A DNA stretch of 64,000 nucleotides from Candidatus Kapaibacterium sp. (GTDB lineage: Bacteria; Bacteroidota; Ignavibacteria; Kapaibacteriales; UBA2268): contig CP058732.1 of assembly GCA_013414795.1 (NCBI GenBank), positions 546,501 to 610,500 on the forward strand, given 5' to 3'. The notes beneath the pieces were generated by a model. The model had not been told where the DNA came from and did not search any database. It saw nothing but the letters and a program-made list of their open reading frames with translations. This document shows, in pieces, positions 19,176-32,400 of this stretch; positions within the stretch are counted from its first letter, which is position 1, and every line of letters begins with the position of its first letter. Both the position numbers and the translations under genes were made by a program.

Positions 19176-21516
19176 ATGTTTTGCTCACCCGGACAAACCC
19201 CTTTGGGAACATTTGGAAAGCACCGGGAAAATTTGTGAAGCATTGGTTGAGGAATTGAACTTAAATATTCCGAACTTGCCTAAAGAAAAGATACAAAACA
19301 TTTCAAAAATCATTGGTTTGTATCACGATTTTGGTAAAGCAACCAAATTTTTCCAAGATTATTTATTGGAAGATAATCCAGACAAAAAAGCCAGATTAAA
19401 AAATAAAGATGAAACAAAACATAGTTTGCTTTCTGCAGTTGCAACCTATTTCGCAGTTGAGAAATGCCTCCAAGAAAATGAGCCCGAAAATGAATGGAAT
19501 GAATTTTTGCAAATATCTTCATTTGTAGTAGTGCGTAGACATCACTCAAACCTAATTTCCATATTAGACGATTTAGCAATTGACGACTACGAATACTCCG
19601 TTTTGAAGAAACAAATCAACAGTATCAACTTTAATTGCTTAAAAAACCTACCCTATTTAGACTACATTCGCGAAAAATTAAATAATCTCGAAAAACTTCC
19701 GTTAAGTAAGTTCAAATTTTCGCGTTGGTTAAATTCTAAAAGCGATAAAGGTGTTCTTCCCTATTTAATCTTCAATCTTCTGTACTCCATTTTGCTCGAT
19801 TCTGACAAGCATCAAACAGTTCTGGAAGATATCAAATTTAGAAATGATATAGACCCAAACCTTATTGAAAAGTTCCGCTCAATTAAAGACTTTAACAACT
19901 TCAGTAGTAAAATTAATCTTTTGCGAAATGAAATTTATCAGCGAATTATTGATCAAGTTCAGAATTTAGATTTAAATCAAGACAAAATTTTATCAATAAC
20001 TGCCCCCACTGGCTCGGGAAAGACTCTTACAACAATGTCTTTCGCTCTCAAACTACGAGATAGAATACAAAAAAATTTTAATTACAAACCTCGTATTATC
20101 TATTGCCTTCCTTTTCTTAGTATTATAGACCAGAACGCAAAAGTAATTGTTGAAGTATTTAAAGAAGTTCTTGGCGAACCACCTACCTCCGACCAGTTTC
20201 TTACCCATCATCACCTTTCAGACATTTCATACATTACTAATGAAAAGGAATACGATACCGATGAAAGTGAGATTTTAGTTGAAGGATGGGATTCGGAAAT
20301 AATTATTACTACATTTGTTCAGTTTTTTCACTCCCTCTTTACAAATAGAAAAAATCCTATAAGAAAGTTTAATAAAATACCAGGTTCGATTGTAATCCTT
20401 GATGAAATACAAAGCTTTCCTTCAAAATATTGGCGTCTTTTAAATGAAATTGCTACTTGTCTTACTAAGCACTTCAATACATTTTTTATTCTGTCGACTG
20501 CTACTCAACCGATTATTTTTGATAACCCCAAAGAATTGCTACCTAATAATAAAGTTTATTTCTCTGAATTTAACCGAACCGAAATTCAAATAAATATTGA
20601 TGAAGCGTTAACTCTTGATGAATTAGTAGAAAAACTAAATCAAGATCTAAGAATTAATCCTAAAAATACAATGGTTGTTCTCAACACTATTCAATCAGCA
20701 GTAACCCTTTATGATTCGATAAAAGTCTTTGCGCTTGACCAAGGATTTGAAACCTTCTTTTTGTCTTCACATATTACTCCGTATGAAAGATTGGAGCGAA
20801 TCTCAAGAATCAAAGAAAAAACAGATACTAAAAAACTCATTGTTACCACCCAGTTAGTTGAAGCAGGTGTTGATATAGATATTGAAAGAGTGATAAGGGA
20901 CATTGGCCCAATGGATAGCATAATTCAAGTCGCTGGTAGATCAAACCGAAATTGGGAGTTTCCTTTAGGGAATGTTGAACTTATTAAATTACGTGACGGG
21001 AAAGGAAAATATTTTTTTTCATACATTTATGATCCCACGTTAATCGACTCTACTTACAGAGTATTAAAGAATTTGGAATCAATATCTGAAAATGATTTTT
21101 ACGAAAAAGTAATAGATTATTATGAAAACCTTTTAAAATCTATTTCCAACGATACCTCGAACCGATTTATTGAGTATATTCTTAGACTTGATTATGACAA
21201 AATAGGTGAATTTCAACTCATTAATGACGATATACAAAAAGTTGATGTATTTGTTGAAATAAATGAGGAAGCCTCAGAGGTTTGGGAACGATACATACAA
21301 ATTGTTCAAATCGAAGATAGATTTACTCGCAGGAAGCAACTTAAACAAATTAGAAATTCTTTAAACCAGTTTATAATTTCTGTTGGTTTAAGAAAAGCAG
21401 AGAAGAATTTACCGCCTTTTGTTTATGGTTTACACTTAATTCAAAAAGATCAACTTGAAACTTATTACGACTTACAAACTGGGTTTAAAACTAATTCTCT
21501 CACATTAATTTATTAA
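19147..21516 (+). CDS. cas3: CRISPR-associated Cas3, HD nuclease fused to DExH helicase
   Basis: A 789-residue effector that degrades DNA flagged by Cascade. HD nuclease domain: His14 and His22 near the start, the HD pair at 60-61 in GLYHDFGKA, KHSLLSA at 91-97 and HH at 132-133. Helicase domain: Walker A APTGSGKT at 286-293, DEIQ box at 419-422, STATQP at 450-455, TQLVEAGVDID and the arginine-finger motif VAGRSNR near 590. All catalytic residues expected of both halves are present, so the protein should be active. The start at 19147 lies inside cas5 (29-nt overlap) and is needed to retain the first HD-domain histidines. Confidence 0.96.
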   Translation: MEIVSLFSNECFAHPDKPLWEHLESTGKICEALVEELNLNIPNLPKEKIQNISKIIGLYHDFGKATKFFQDYLLEDNPDKKARLKNKDETKHSLLSAVATYFAVEKCLQENEPENEWNEFLQISSFVVVRRHHSNLISILDDLAIDDYEYSVLKKQINSINFNCLKNLPYLDYIREKLNNLEKLPLSKFKFSRWLNSKSDKGVLPYLIFNLLYSILLDSDKHQTVLEDIKFRNDIDPNLIEKFRSIKDFNNFSSKINLLRNEIYQRIIDQVQNLDLNQDKILSITAPTGSGKTLTTMSFALKLRDRIQKNFNYKPRIIYCLPFLSIIDQNAKVIVEVFKEVLGEPPTSDQFLTHHHLSDISYITNEKEYDTDESEILVEGWDSEIIITTFVQFFHSLFTNRKNPIRKFNKIPGSIVILDEIQSFPSKYWRLLNEIATCLTKHFNTFFILSTATQPIIFDNPKELLPNNKVYFSEFNRTEIQINIDEALTLDELVEKLNQDLRINPKNTMVVLNTIQSAVTLYDSIKVFALDQGFETFFLSSHITPYERLERISRIKEKTDTKKLIVTTQLVEAGVDIDIERVIRDIGPMDSIIQVAGRSNRNWEFPLGNVELIKLRDGKGKYFFSYIYDPTLIDSTYRVLKNLESISENDFYEKVIDYYENLLKSISNDTSNRFIEYILRLDYDKIGEFQLINDDIQKVDVFVEINEEASEVWERYIQIVQIEDRFTRRKQLKQIRNSLNQFIISVGLRKAEKNLPPFVYGLHLIQKDQLETYYDLQTGFKTNSLTLIY

Positions 21517-21524
21517 TTTCCTTT

Positions 21525-22037
21525 ATGAAGAATTGGAATTATCATAAAAATATTTTCCCGACGCTTGTTTGGTACTTCTACATTTGCCATCGCGAAGTTT
21601 GGCTTATGAGTCGCCAACTCAATCCATTACAAAGTAATCCTTTCATTGAAATCGGAAGGCTTATGTCAGAGGAAAGTTACCAAAAGGAACGAAAAGAAAT
21701 TCATCTGGAAAATATGATAATTGATGTTCTACGAACAAAGGAGAATAAAGTCATAGTCGGCGAAGTCAAAAAAAGTTCTCGCTTCGAAAAAGCAGCAACA
21801 ATGCAACTCGCCTATTATCTCCACCGACTTAAATTACTTGGCTTGGATGCACAAGGCGAACTCCTTTTCCCAAAAGAAAAGAAAAAATTGACTGTTATAC
21901 TTACTCCCGAACTAGAAGAAGAGCTTACCTCCGCTTTGGAAAAAATAAATTCTATTCTTGAAATGGAAAGACCGCCCGAACCAAAGAAAATCAAATTTTG
22001 TAGCAAGTGTGGTTATCAAGAGTTTTGCTGGTCGTGA
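21525..22037 (+). CDS. cas4: CRISPR adaptation exonuclease Cas4
   Basis: A 170-residue RecB-like nuclease that trims pre-spacers and helps select PAMs. Cys21 in the segment TLVWYFYICHREVWLMSR and Cys159, Cys162 and Cys168 in CSKCGYQEFC are the four iron-sulfur ligands. The GEVKKSS and QLAYYLHRL segments are RecB motifs II and III. A second ATG at 21606 would lose Cys21, so the start at 21525 is right. It follows cas3 by 8 bp with no ribosome site, suggesting coupled translation, and its stop overlaps the cas1 GTG. Confidence 0.95.
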   Translation: MKNWNYHKNIFPTLVWYFYICHREVWLMSRQLNPLQSNPFIEIGRLMSEESYQKERKEIHLENMIIDVLRTKENKVIVGEVKKSSRFEKAATMQLAYYLHRLKLLGLDAQGELLFPKEKKKLTVILTPELEEELTSALEKINSILEMERPPEPKKIKFCSKCGYQEFCWS

Positions 22038-23026
22038 AAAGAACTGTCTACATTTTTTCTGATGGCGAACTCAAACGAAAGGATAATACCCTTTGTTTGA
22101 TTAATGATGAAGGGAAAAAGTTCATTCCAGTGGAAAACACTTCGGAAATAATGGTTTTTGGCGAGGTTTCAATCAACAAAAGACTTTTGGAATTTCTTAC
22201 CGAAAGCCAAATAATTTTGCACTTTTTCAACTACTATGGTTACTACGTGGGGTCCTTCTACCCTCGGGAACATTTGAATTCCGGTTATATGATTCTTAAA
22301 CAAGCAGAATTCTATCTTGACTTCGAAAAGCGAATTAATCTTGCAATCAAATTTGTCCAAGGTGGTGTCGAAAACATAAAAAAAGTTTTAACATATTACT
22401 TAAACCGAGAAAAACCTCTGGGGGAATTCCTTGAAAGAATTACAAACCTTGAGGAATCAATCACCAATAGCAAAACGATTGAAGAACTTATGGCAATCGA
22501 GGGTAATATCCGAGACCATTACTACCAGTCGTTCGACATCATTTTGGATAATGAACACTTCGTCTTCCAATCAAGAACTAAAAGACCACCCAAAAACAGA
22601 CTTAACGCTTTAATTAGTTTCGCAAACTCGTTAGTTTATACAACTTGTTTAAGCGAAATCTACCATACTCATTTGGACCCTAGAATTGGATTCCTTCATA
22701 CAACAAATTTCCGCAGATTTTCTCTAAACCTTGATATAGCCGAAATTTTCAAACCAATCATTGCCGATAGAGTCATCTTTAATTTAGTAAATAAAAATAT
22801 TATCAAGCCCCAACACTTCGAGAAAAAACTCGATGGAGTTGTCCTTAACCAAAAAGGCAAACAACTTCTAATCCAGGAAATGGACAACAGGTTGAGAACT
22901 ACATTAAAACATCGAAAATTAAATAGGCACGTTTCCTATCGACAAATCATCCGTCTAGAACTTTACAAAATTCAAAAGCACTTAATGGGAGAACAAGAGT
23001 ATAAACCATTTGTAACAAGTTGGTAA
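22034..23026 (+). CDS. cas1: CRISPR integrase Cas1
   Basis: A 330-residue integrase that joins new spacers to the leader-proximal repeat. The start RTVYIFSDGELKRKDNTL is typical of I-B Cas1. The metal-binding residues sit in EGNIRDHYYQSF, in DPRIGFLHT (histidine) and in DIAEIFKPIIADRVIF (acidic residue). The frame is open to a GTG at 22007 inside cas4, but the GTG at 22034 matches family N-termini and forms a GTGA overlap with the cas4 stop, so it is preferred. The stop overlaps the cas2 ATG as TAATG. Confidence 0.96.
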   Translation: MKRTVYIFSDGELKRKDNTLCLINDEGKKFIPVENTSEIMVFGEVSINKRLLEFLTESQIILHFFNYYGYYVGSFYPREHLNSGYMILKQAEFYLDFEKRINLAIKFVQGGVENIKKVLTYYLNREKPLGEFLERITNLEESITNSKTIEELMAIEGNIRDHYYQSFDIILDNEHFVFQSRTKRPPKNRLNALISFANSLVYTTCLSEIYHTHLDPRIGFLHTTNFRRFSLNLDIAEIFKPIIADRVIFNLVNKNIIKPQHFEKKLDGVVLNQKGKQLLIQEMDNRLRTTLKHRKLNRHVSYRQIIRLELYKIQKHLMGEQEYKPFVTSW

Positions 23027-23289
23027 TGAATGCAATACTTGTCTACGACATTAACGAGAAAAGAGTTGGCAAAGTATTAAAAATATGTAGGAAATACCTC
23101 ACCTGGGTACAAAATTCAGTTTTCGAGGGCGAAATAACAGAAGCGAAACTTTACAAATTAAAATGCGAATTACTTGAAATCATTGATGAGGAAGAAGATT
23201 CAATAATCATCTACACATTTCATTCAAGTTGGTACACCCAAAGAGAAATCTTGGGAATAAGCAAAGGAAATGAAAATTATATTATTTGA
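23026..23289 (+). CDS. cas2: CRISPR adaptation protein Cas2
   Basis: An 87-residue ferredoxin-fold protein that forms the core of the Cas1-Cas2 integrase. It begins MNAILVYDINEKRVGKVLKICRKYL, with the conserved Asp in the first strand (VYDI), then TWVQNSVFEGEIT. The ATG at 23026 overlaps the cas1 stop by one base; a TTG two codons earlier also exists but is less likely. It is the last cas gene; the array leader begins right after its stop. Confidence 0.95.
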   Translation: MNAILVYDINEKRVGKVLKICRKYLTWVQNSVFEGEITEAKLYKLKCELLEIIDEEEDSIIIYTFHSSWYTQREILGISKGNENYII

Positions 23290-23442
23290 TGAAAGGATTT
23301 CGTCGACGATTAAAAGAGGAAAAAAGATAGGGTTACGACGAAGCAAAAATTTTAGTAAAATTGCAGAAAATGAGAAATATAAAGCAAAAGTAACGAGTTC
23401 TTTGACAATTAAAAGAAAAAGAACAGCAGGACGTCTAAACGG
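23290..23442 (+). promoter_or_regulatory. CRISPR leader
   Basis: A 153-bp purine-rich, AT-rich stretch lies between the cas2 stop and the first repeat. Position and orientation (repeat 3' end GAAAC pointing away from the cas genes) make this the leader, where integration occurs and array transcription should start. A TTGACA-like hexamer is at 23402-23407, but no matching downstream element is clear. A 63-codon frame crosses it into the first repeat and is judged spurious. Confidence 0.8.
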
Positions 23443-26400
23443 GATTAGAGCCTACCTATAAGGAATTGAAACGTTTTGCGAGTTTGATGTCCATTTTGAA
23501 TGCTTCGTGATTAGAGCCTACCTATAAGGAATTGAAACTTCCTTTTCCGAATATCCCCGCCTGGTGGAATTGGGGATTAGAGCCTACCTATAAGGAATTG
23601 AAACTTATGAAACCAGCAAAGGAAGCAATTATATAAGTTTGATTAGAGCCTACCTATAAGGAATTGAAACTAATTTCTTGTAATTTTTGTAACAAAAATT
23701 CCTGTGATTAGAGCCTACCTATAAGGAATTGAAACACAAACTCGAAGAGAAACTCAATCTTTGGAGGCAACAGATTAGAGCCTACCTATAAGGAATTGAA
23801 ACATTCAAGGGTTTCTGGGAGAAGTTCAACATCTGCCAAGATTAGAGCCTACCTATAAGGAATTGAAACCTCGATTCCACCAACCGAAAAAATCCAGTAG
23901 ATTTGATTAGAGCCTACCTATAAGGAATTGAAACCCTGGCGTGAAGACGGAATGCAACTTGATGATAGAGATTAGAGCCTACCTATAAGGAATTGAAACA
24001 AATTTTTGATATTTATAACCCGGTGGATAAGTGGGATTAGAGCCTACCTATAAGGAATTGAAACTCGAAAGAATTTTGGCTGGATATGACTTATTTAGTC
24101 GGATTAGAGCCTACCTATAAGGAATTGAAACGTTTTTCATTTTCGGTTCCAACCATACCACCCAAACGATTAGAGCCTACCTATAAGGAATTGAAACGGG
24201 CTTTTTCAAGCGAATTTTTAAAAATCATAAGGGATTAGAGCCTACCTATAAGGAATTGAAACTGGAAAAACTGATTAACTTGATTAGTACTTATTCTGAT
24301 TAGAGCCTACCTATAAGGAATTGAAACTTCTTTCGAATTGTATACGAAGAGCCAACGGGTGTGATTAGAGCCTACCTATAAGGAATTGAAACCAGTTGTG
24401 AAAAGATATAGATTGAAGTTTGGAGCCAGATTAGAGCCTACCTATAAGGAATTGAAACAATTAAATTATCCAGAAGTTCTTGGAACTTTTCAAAGATTAG
24501 AGCCTACCTATAAGGAATTGAAACTCAATATTGAAAACAGAAAATATATCTATGTCTCGTGATTAGAGCCTACCTATAAGGAATTGAAACCCGGAATGTT
24601 GGAGAGGATAGATTTTTCCGCAATGGATTAGAGCCTACCTATAAGGAATTGAAACTGATATTCAAAGAGCGTTTTGTAATATAAAAATCGAGATTAGAGC
24701 CTACCTATAAGGAATTGAAACGAGTTCTAATATTGCATCGTGAGAATCAGTGAATTTTGATTAGAGCCTACCTATAAGGAATTGAAACCCAACCTGGCTG
24801 ATCCGGTCAATCCCACAGATGCTGGATTAGAGCCTACCTATAAGGAATTGAAACACCACCGAGCCGATAGGACCTTCTGAAACCGCTTCTAAGATTAGAG
24901 CCTACCTATAAGGAATTGAAACTCTGAATAATGCCATCAGAAACGGCGAAAAGCCAATTGATTAGAGCCTACCTATAAGGAATTGAAACGAACTAATACC
25001 AAAGACATACATCATTAAACTGGAAGATTAGAGCCTACCTATAAGGAATTGAAACATACCCTGCAAAGCGAACAACGATGTTACCAATGCACGATTAGAG
25101 CCTACCTATAAGGAATTGAAACACGATTTGACGATGAGTATGATTAGTAACATAAAAAGATTAGAGCCTACCTATAAGGAATTGAAACCATTGCTGGAAA
25201 TCACGGTAAAATTTCCTTCGTTGGGATTAGAGCCTACCTATAAGGAATTGAAACAAAATCCAAAGCAAAACAACCAAAAAAAGTAGTCCGGATTAGAGCC
25301 TACCTATAAGGAATTGAAACTCGATATTGCACCGAATACTGAACTTTACGGCGACGGATTAGAGCCTACCTATAAGGAATTGAAACTCTCCTGACACTCC
25401 TGCTTGAGCGAAAACCACACTCGATTAGAGCCTACCTATAAGGAATTGAAACTTGGGATGGAACAAATTGGATAGCTTTCGGGCGACCGATTAGAGCCTA
25501 CCTATAAGGAATTGAAACGAGCGTCGGGGAAATGTTTTATATGCAAAGCTAAAAGGATTAGAGCCTACCTATAAGGAATTGAAACCTCGGAGGATGGAAC
25601 CAAAATAAAAGTTTTGGTTGCGATTAGAGCCTACCTATAAGGAATTGAAACAAATAATACAATAATAAAATAATAACATCGTTTTTAGATTAGAGCCTAC
25701 CTATAAGGAATTGAAACTTCCGATTCCCTTTCTCACCGTTTGGGTTCAATTCGGATTAGAGCCTACCTATAAGGAATTGAAACTAATAATATTCAACTTC
25801 CTCTTCATACTCATAACCCGATTAGAGCCTACCTATAAGGAATTGAAACAATTTTGATTTGCGAGCTCTTTTCCAATGATGCTTTGATTAGAGCCTACCT
25901 ATAAGGAATTGAAACTTTGTTTCTTCGATAGTATCACCTAATTTTTCGCTTGGATTAGAGCCTACCTATAAGGAATTGAAACATTGTGTAATTCTTTTTG
26001 TTTTTTGCAAATTGTAAATGATTAGAGCCTACCTATAAGGAATTGAAACAATACGAGGTTCAAAAGACAAACTGGACGCAAGATGGATTAGAGCCTACCT
26101 ATAAGGAATTGAAACCAATTGCTATACCTAAAATCAAATCGGTTGCTCTCAGATTAGAGCCTACCTATAAGGAATTGAAACTAGATGAAAGCCCCTCGCT
26201 GGCGCCTGATAAGCCCAGATTAGAGCCTACCTATAAGGAATTGAAACAAGCCTTGGGTATCAAAAACTGGAATAAGGTCAAATGATTAGAGCCTACCTAT
26301 AAGGAATTGAAACCTCCATCGTGAAGATAGTCTCCAGCGGAATATATAGATTAGAGCCTACCTATAAGGAATTGAAACTAAAATTTCCAGCCATTGATAA

Positions 26401-29400
26401 AATAAGTTGAAGAGGATTAGAGCCTACCTATAAGGAATTGAAACTAATTTCTTGTAATTTTTGTAACAAAAATTCCTGTGATTAGAGCCTACCTATAAGG
26501 AATTGAAACTCAATGAAACTACCAGTGGCCTTGTTGTATCGCTAGATTAGAGCCTACCTATAAGGAATTGAAACTTCTGATATAAATATTCGTCGAAGAG
26601 AGACAAGAAAGATTAGAGCCTACCTATAAGGAATTGAAACCAAAGGTTGTATATGAATTTATAGGTTACACAAAAGGATTAGAGCCTACCTATAAGGAAT
26701 TGAAACCCGGTTTACAGTCAAATGGATTACCACCACAAAAACGATTAGAGCCTACCTATAAGGAATTGAAACAGGATTTGGTTTTTGGAATAATAATTCT
26801 GATTCTTTGATTAGAGCCTACCTATAAGGAATTGAAACTATTTTTCAAGGATTGAAAGGGCAAAATCATTTAAGATTAGAGCCTACCTATAAGGAATTGA
26901 AACAAATTCAGCAAAAACTGATTTAATTCAGTGGAAAAGGATTAGAGCCTACCTATAAGGAATTGAAACTGGATTTTTTACATAGCAAAGCAAAACAATT
27001 CGCAAGATTAGAGCCTACCTATAAGGAATTGAAACATATTATCATCGCAAAGCATATAGTTTGCATCATCGATTAGAGCCTACCTATAAGGAATTGAAAC
27101 AATCCAATCCAATGCTTAAAACTGCATCAGCCATCTGATTAGAGCCTACCTATAAGGAATTGAAACATGATAAGCAAAAAGAATATTTAGACAAGATTTT
27201 GAGATTAGAGCCTACCTATAAGGAATTGAAACGTTTCACCGAAGCAATCGATAATCCCACCGTTGCACGATTAGAGCCTACCTATAAGGAATTGAAACTC
27301 ATCTTGTTATCCGGCGCAACTTTGGTCCAGTTGGATTAGAGCCTACCTATAAGGAATTGAAACACAATATTTATGGCATTGGAATTGGCAATAATGCAAG
27401 ATTAGAGCCTACCTATAAGGAATTGAAACCGACCCCGTTCCAAAGCCATAGCAACCACGCCAACAAGATTAGAGCCTACCTATAAGGAATTGAAACATTC
27501 TTTGATTTTTTCCATTTTTTCTCAAGTTTTTGATTAGAGCCTACCTATAAGGAATTGAAACCAATTTTCACATACAAAAGACATTTTACCTCCTTTGGAT
27601 TAGAGCCTACCTATAAGGAATTGAAACTCAGAGATACGATTAAATTGGAAGCAAAAGCACGAGATTAGAGCCTACCTATAAGGAATTGAAACTGGGATTG
27701 TCTTAGTTGAGACCGGGGGAGCTATTACGATTAGAGCCTACCTATAAGGAATTGAAACGATTTCCACCTCCAACAGGAGAATGAACTGTGATGTGATTAG
27801 AGCCTACCTATAAGGAATTGAAACTTGAACCAAAAACAAAAAACAACATCTAAAAAAAAAAGATTAGAGCCTACCTATAAGGAATTGAAACTTTTATACC
27901 GAAAGATTTTGTTCTTATCCAATTTTCGATTAGAGCCTACCTATAAGGAATTGAAACTAGAAGCCAAAAACAGATTAACCGAAATGATTTTACGATTAGA
28001 GCCTACCTATAAGGAATTGAAACTCATACAACCATTCGTAAAATTCAATTTCGAAAATCGATTAGAGCCTACCTATAAGGAATTGAAACATAAGAAAATC
28101 GAACAAATCAAAAAAAGCAATCCAAGATTAGAGCCTACCTATAAGGAATTGAAACACTAAACTATTTCCGAGTATAGTAACAACAACAATAGATTAGAGC
28201 CTACCTATAAGGAATTGAAACAGTGCACAAATCGACCAATTGGGCGAAAGATTGAAAAGATTAGAGCCTACCTATAAGGAATTGAAACACAAATATCGTA
28301 TCAAATCTTTCAAAGGATATACAGGATTAGAGCCTACCTATAAGGAATTGAAACCCGGTTTACAGTCAAATGGATTACCACCACAAAAACGATTAGAGCC
28401 TACCTATAAGGAATTGAAACTCGAAAGCGTCCGAAATCCAATCAAAGTTAATACCTGATTAGAGCCTACCTATAAGGAATTGAAACCCCAAAAAAACACC
28501 GATTTCACAGAACCAACCATCGTGATTAGAGCCTACCTATAAGGAATTGAAACATTTCATTAGCCATCATTCGAGCGGTTCGACTTGTGATTAGAGCCTA
28601 CCTATAAGGAATTGAAACTTAGAAAAACGCTATGAGTTTATTACACTTATGCAAGATTAGAGCCTACCTATAAGGAATTGAAACATCCATAAAGAATTCC
28701 AATAGTAGCAAGAGCAACCGGGATTAGAGCCTACCTATAAGGAATTGAAACCTTTTTCCGAAAGATATGTGTTTAAATGCGTGTAAGATTAGAGCCTACC
28801 TATAAGGAATTGAAACCTTGAAGAAAAACGATACAAAGACTATTTAATCAATGATTAGAGCCTACCTATAAGGAATTGAAACATCTTAATTTGTCTTTTG
28901 GACTTTTGGATGCCCATGATTAGAGCCTACCTATAAGGAATTGAAACCAGTATTCGTACGAAAATAGTTCGAAGCATACGAAAGATTAGAGCCTACCTAT
29001 AAGGAATTGAAACTTCCAGATAATCCTTGAAGCAGTAGCTCGCCTCCAAGATTAGAGCCTACCTATAAGGAATTGAAACTTTCTTTAATCTCCTCGGTGC
29101 TTGGAGCGGTTTTTGGATTAGAGCCTACCTATAAGGAATTGAAACATTTCTACCACCTTTCCAATATTAGCATTGTTCCAAGATTAGAGCCTACCTATAA
29201 GGAATTGAAACCTCACTGAATACAATCAGCAAATCGAAAAGATGAACGATTAGAGCCTACCTATAAGGAATTGAAACCGACGCTATCGTTTTTCTCAATA
29301 TTGATTTTTCAGCGAGATTAGAGCCTACCTATAAGGAATTGAAACCCCGTTATCAAGGCTCGAAAAAGATTGAGATTTCACGATTAGAGCCTACCTATAA

Positions 29401-32400
29401 GGAATTGAAACCTCTAATAACATTGAAATCAGTAAAGAAAAGGCGTTGGATTAGAGCCTACCTATAAGGAATTGAAACAAAGGTGTGTCATGTCGACGAA
29501 TGGAATTTTGACTAGGATTAGAGCCTACCTATAAGGAATTGAAACCCTTGTAATATGGAAGCGAGGGGATACTATGCGAGGACAGATTAGAGCCTACCTA
29601 TAAGGAATTGAAACTGAAATTCAAAGAATAGAAAAGAGAATTAATAAAGGATTAGAGCCTACCTATAAGGAATTGAAACTACAGAAAAAATTGACACCGT
29701 CGGCATTATCTGTGGGATTAGAGCCTACCTATAAGGAATTGAAACTCAAAATTCACCAGGCGTATTATTCCAATGCTAATTCGATTAGAGCCTACCTATA
29801 AGGAATTGAAACCCCAAAAAGGCAAAATCCAGTACAAAATCAAACACAGATTAGAGCCTACCTATAAGGAATTGAAACTTGGTTGTACTTCTATTCACAA
29901 TTCCAGGCTTTGCGATTAGAGCCTACCTATAAGGAATTGAAACATTTCATATTTCAGAACTCGACCCCAACCAATTCGAGATTAGAGCCTACCTATAAGG
30001 AATTGAAACTTCGTGGCAAGGGCAAGCGTTTGGGACATACAATATGATTAGAGCCTACCTATAAGGAATTGAAACTGTAGTGCGGGAATACAACAGCGGA
30101 GCGGTATTACAGGATTAGAGCCTACCTATAAGGAATTGAAACCATCCACGAAAAAGAGTGGAGCGAGTTTGTTTTGGGATTAGAGCCTACCTATAAGGAA
30201 TTGAAACTATGAATAAATTCTCTCGGGTGTTATACTCTTTCGAGATTAGAGCCTACCTATAAGGAATTGAAACCGGGTATAGTGGTTTGACAAGTTTGAA
30301 TGAAGATGGGATTAGAGCCTACCTATAAGGAATTGAAACTCCTCTATGGTTTTGAACACCCTTTCCCAGCGTTCACGATTAGAGCCTACCTATAAGGAAT
30401 TGAAACCTTTTGCCATTGCGTCCTGTAAATCTGCCATATTCGGGATTAGAGCCTACCTATAAGGAATTGAAACCCTTTGTCTTCTGAACATCGATTTCCT
30501 TCCTTGCACGATTAGAGCCTACCTATAAGGAATTGAAACGAAAAATATAAGCAAACATTAAGGGAAAACATTCTTAGATTAGAGCCTACCTATAAGGAAT
30601 TGAAACTTTTGACACCAGGAAATCGTCTGGTTAGGTATTCCAGATTAGAGCCTACCTATAAGGAATTGAAACTGCGAAAGTTTTCGGGTGGGCGTTGTAA
30701 GATTTCAAGATTAGAGCCTACCTATAAGGAATTGAAACTTGGATTAAGCAGAGTATTTATCCCCGCCGAAACTAGATTAGAGCCTACCTATAAGGAATTG
30801 AAACATATTTTTCAGCCCTTCGAGTTGGTCTTTTGTTTTTTGATTAGAGCCTACCTATAAGGAATTGAAACCTGGATTGACAACTCAAATAGCACCTCTA
30901 ATACAAAGATTAGAGCCTACCTATAAGGAATTGAAACTTCTGTTCGCATCCGTATTTCTGCTACTTTGTATTGGGATTAGAGCCTACCTATAAGGAATTG
31001 AAACCTTCAACTATTTCTCTGGTGTTGGTGTTGGGAATGAGATTAGAGCCTACCTATAAGGAATTGAAACTTGGTAGTATGCTGCGTTCTCAAGGGTTTG
31101 TTTACAGATTAGAGCCTACCTATAAGGAATTGAAACTAAACTTTTGGGTGAAATCTTACGAAGTTTTTTCGAGATTAGAGCCTACCTATAAGGAATTGAA
31201 ACTGAGTATAAATACACTGGAATGTTAGATTTTGCTCGGATTAGAGCCTACCTATAAGGAATTGAAACTACCTATTTTCATTATTGGACACCTGAAACAT
31301 ACCAGATTAGAGCCTACCTATAAGGAATTGAAACCATTCTTCTGAATGCCCAAACCTTCCATAGCACCAGGATTAGAGCCTACCTATAAGGAATTGAAAC
31401 ATCGCATCGGGCGATGTTGATTATACTTCGAGTTGGGATTAGAGCCTACCTATAAGGAATTGAAACCCCATCCGCCTTCAATTGTTTTGAAATGATATTT
31501 TTGATTAGAGCCTACCTATAAGGAATTGAAACGCGTGATTCTAATGCAAAGCCAAGCATCACAATAGGATTAGAGCCTACCTATAAGGAATTGAAACGCA
31601 TAGTTGTAGTATGCATTGAATCCAATTCCAATAGATTAGAGCCTACCTATAAGGAATTGAAACTCTGAATAATGCCACGAGAAACGGCGAAAAGCCAATG
31701 ATTAGAGCCTACCTATAAGGAATTGAAACCGATAATCGACCCCGCCTGGGGCTCGCACAAGCAGTGATTAGAGCCTACCTATAAGGAATTGAAACACAAT
31801 ATCTGAAAACCTTTGCCCGGTGAAGCACCCAGATTAGAGCCTACCTATAAGGAATTGAAACTCAGGGGAAACTCAAAGTGGGACATGCCTTCCCGGGATT
31901 AGAGCCTACCTATAAGGAATTGAAACATGAGAAAGAAGCCCCACGATTATTTTTGGATGAAAGATTAGAGCCTACCTATAAGGAATTGAAACTGCTTCAT
32001 CAAATTCCAAAGAAATTTGTACAGTAGCGATTAGAGCCTACCTATAAGGAATTGAAACCAGCACATCCCATTCTCGGGTCAGGGGATACAGCACAGATTA
32101 GAGCCTACCTATAAGGAATTGAAACTGATGCAATGCGAGGTTTCGGATTTGATGGTGTAAGATTAGAGCCTACCTATAAGGAATTGAAACATCGTCCAAA
32201 AACAGAGGCTTCAATTTCATTTGCGTGATTAGAGCCTACCTATAAGGAATTGAAACCTACAAATACCAATCCGAGCGAATATTATTGAAGCGAGATTAGA
32301 GCCTACCTATAAGGAATTGAAACCTTTGCTTGGTCCACAAGGTATCGGAAAAACCACTATGATTAGAGCCTACCTATAAGGAATTGAAACTGAAACCAGG

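Noticed and set aside
14789-23289. A new accessory gene within the cas operon
   Set aside because: Every gene is accounted for by the standard I-B set, and junctions are overlapping or a few bases long, so no unknown gene is hidden there.
23270-23461. A 63-codon frame across the leader into the first repeat
   Set aside because: It overlaps the end of cas2, has a lysine/arginine-rich composition expected of purine-rich leader DNA and ends in the repeat. It has no ribosome site.
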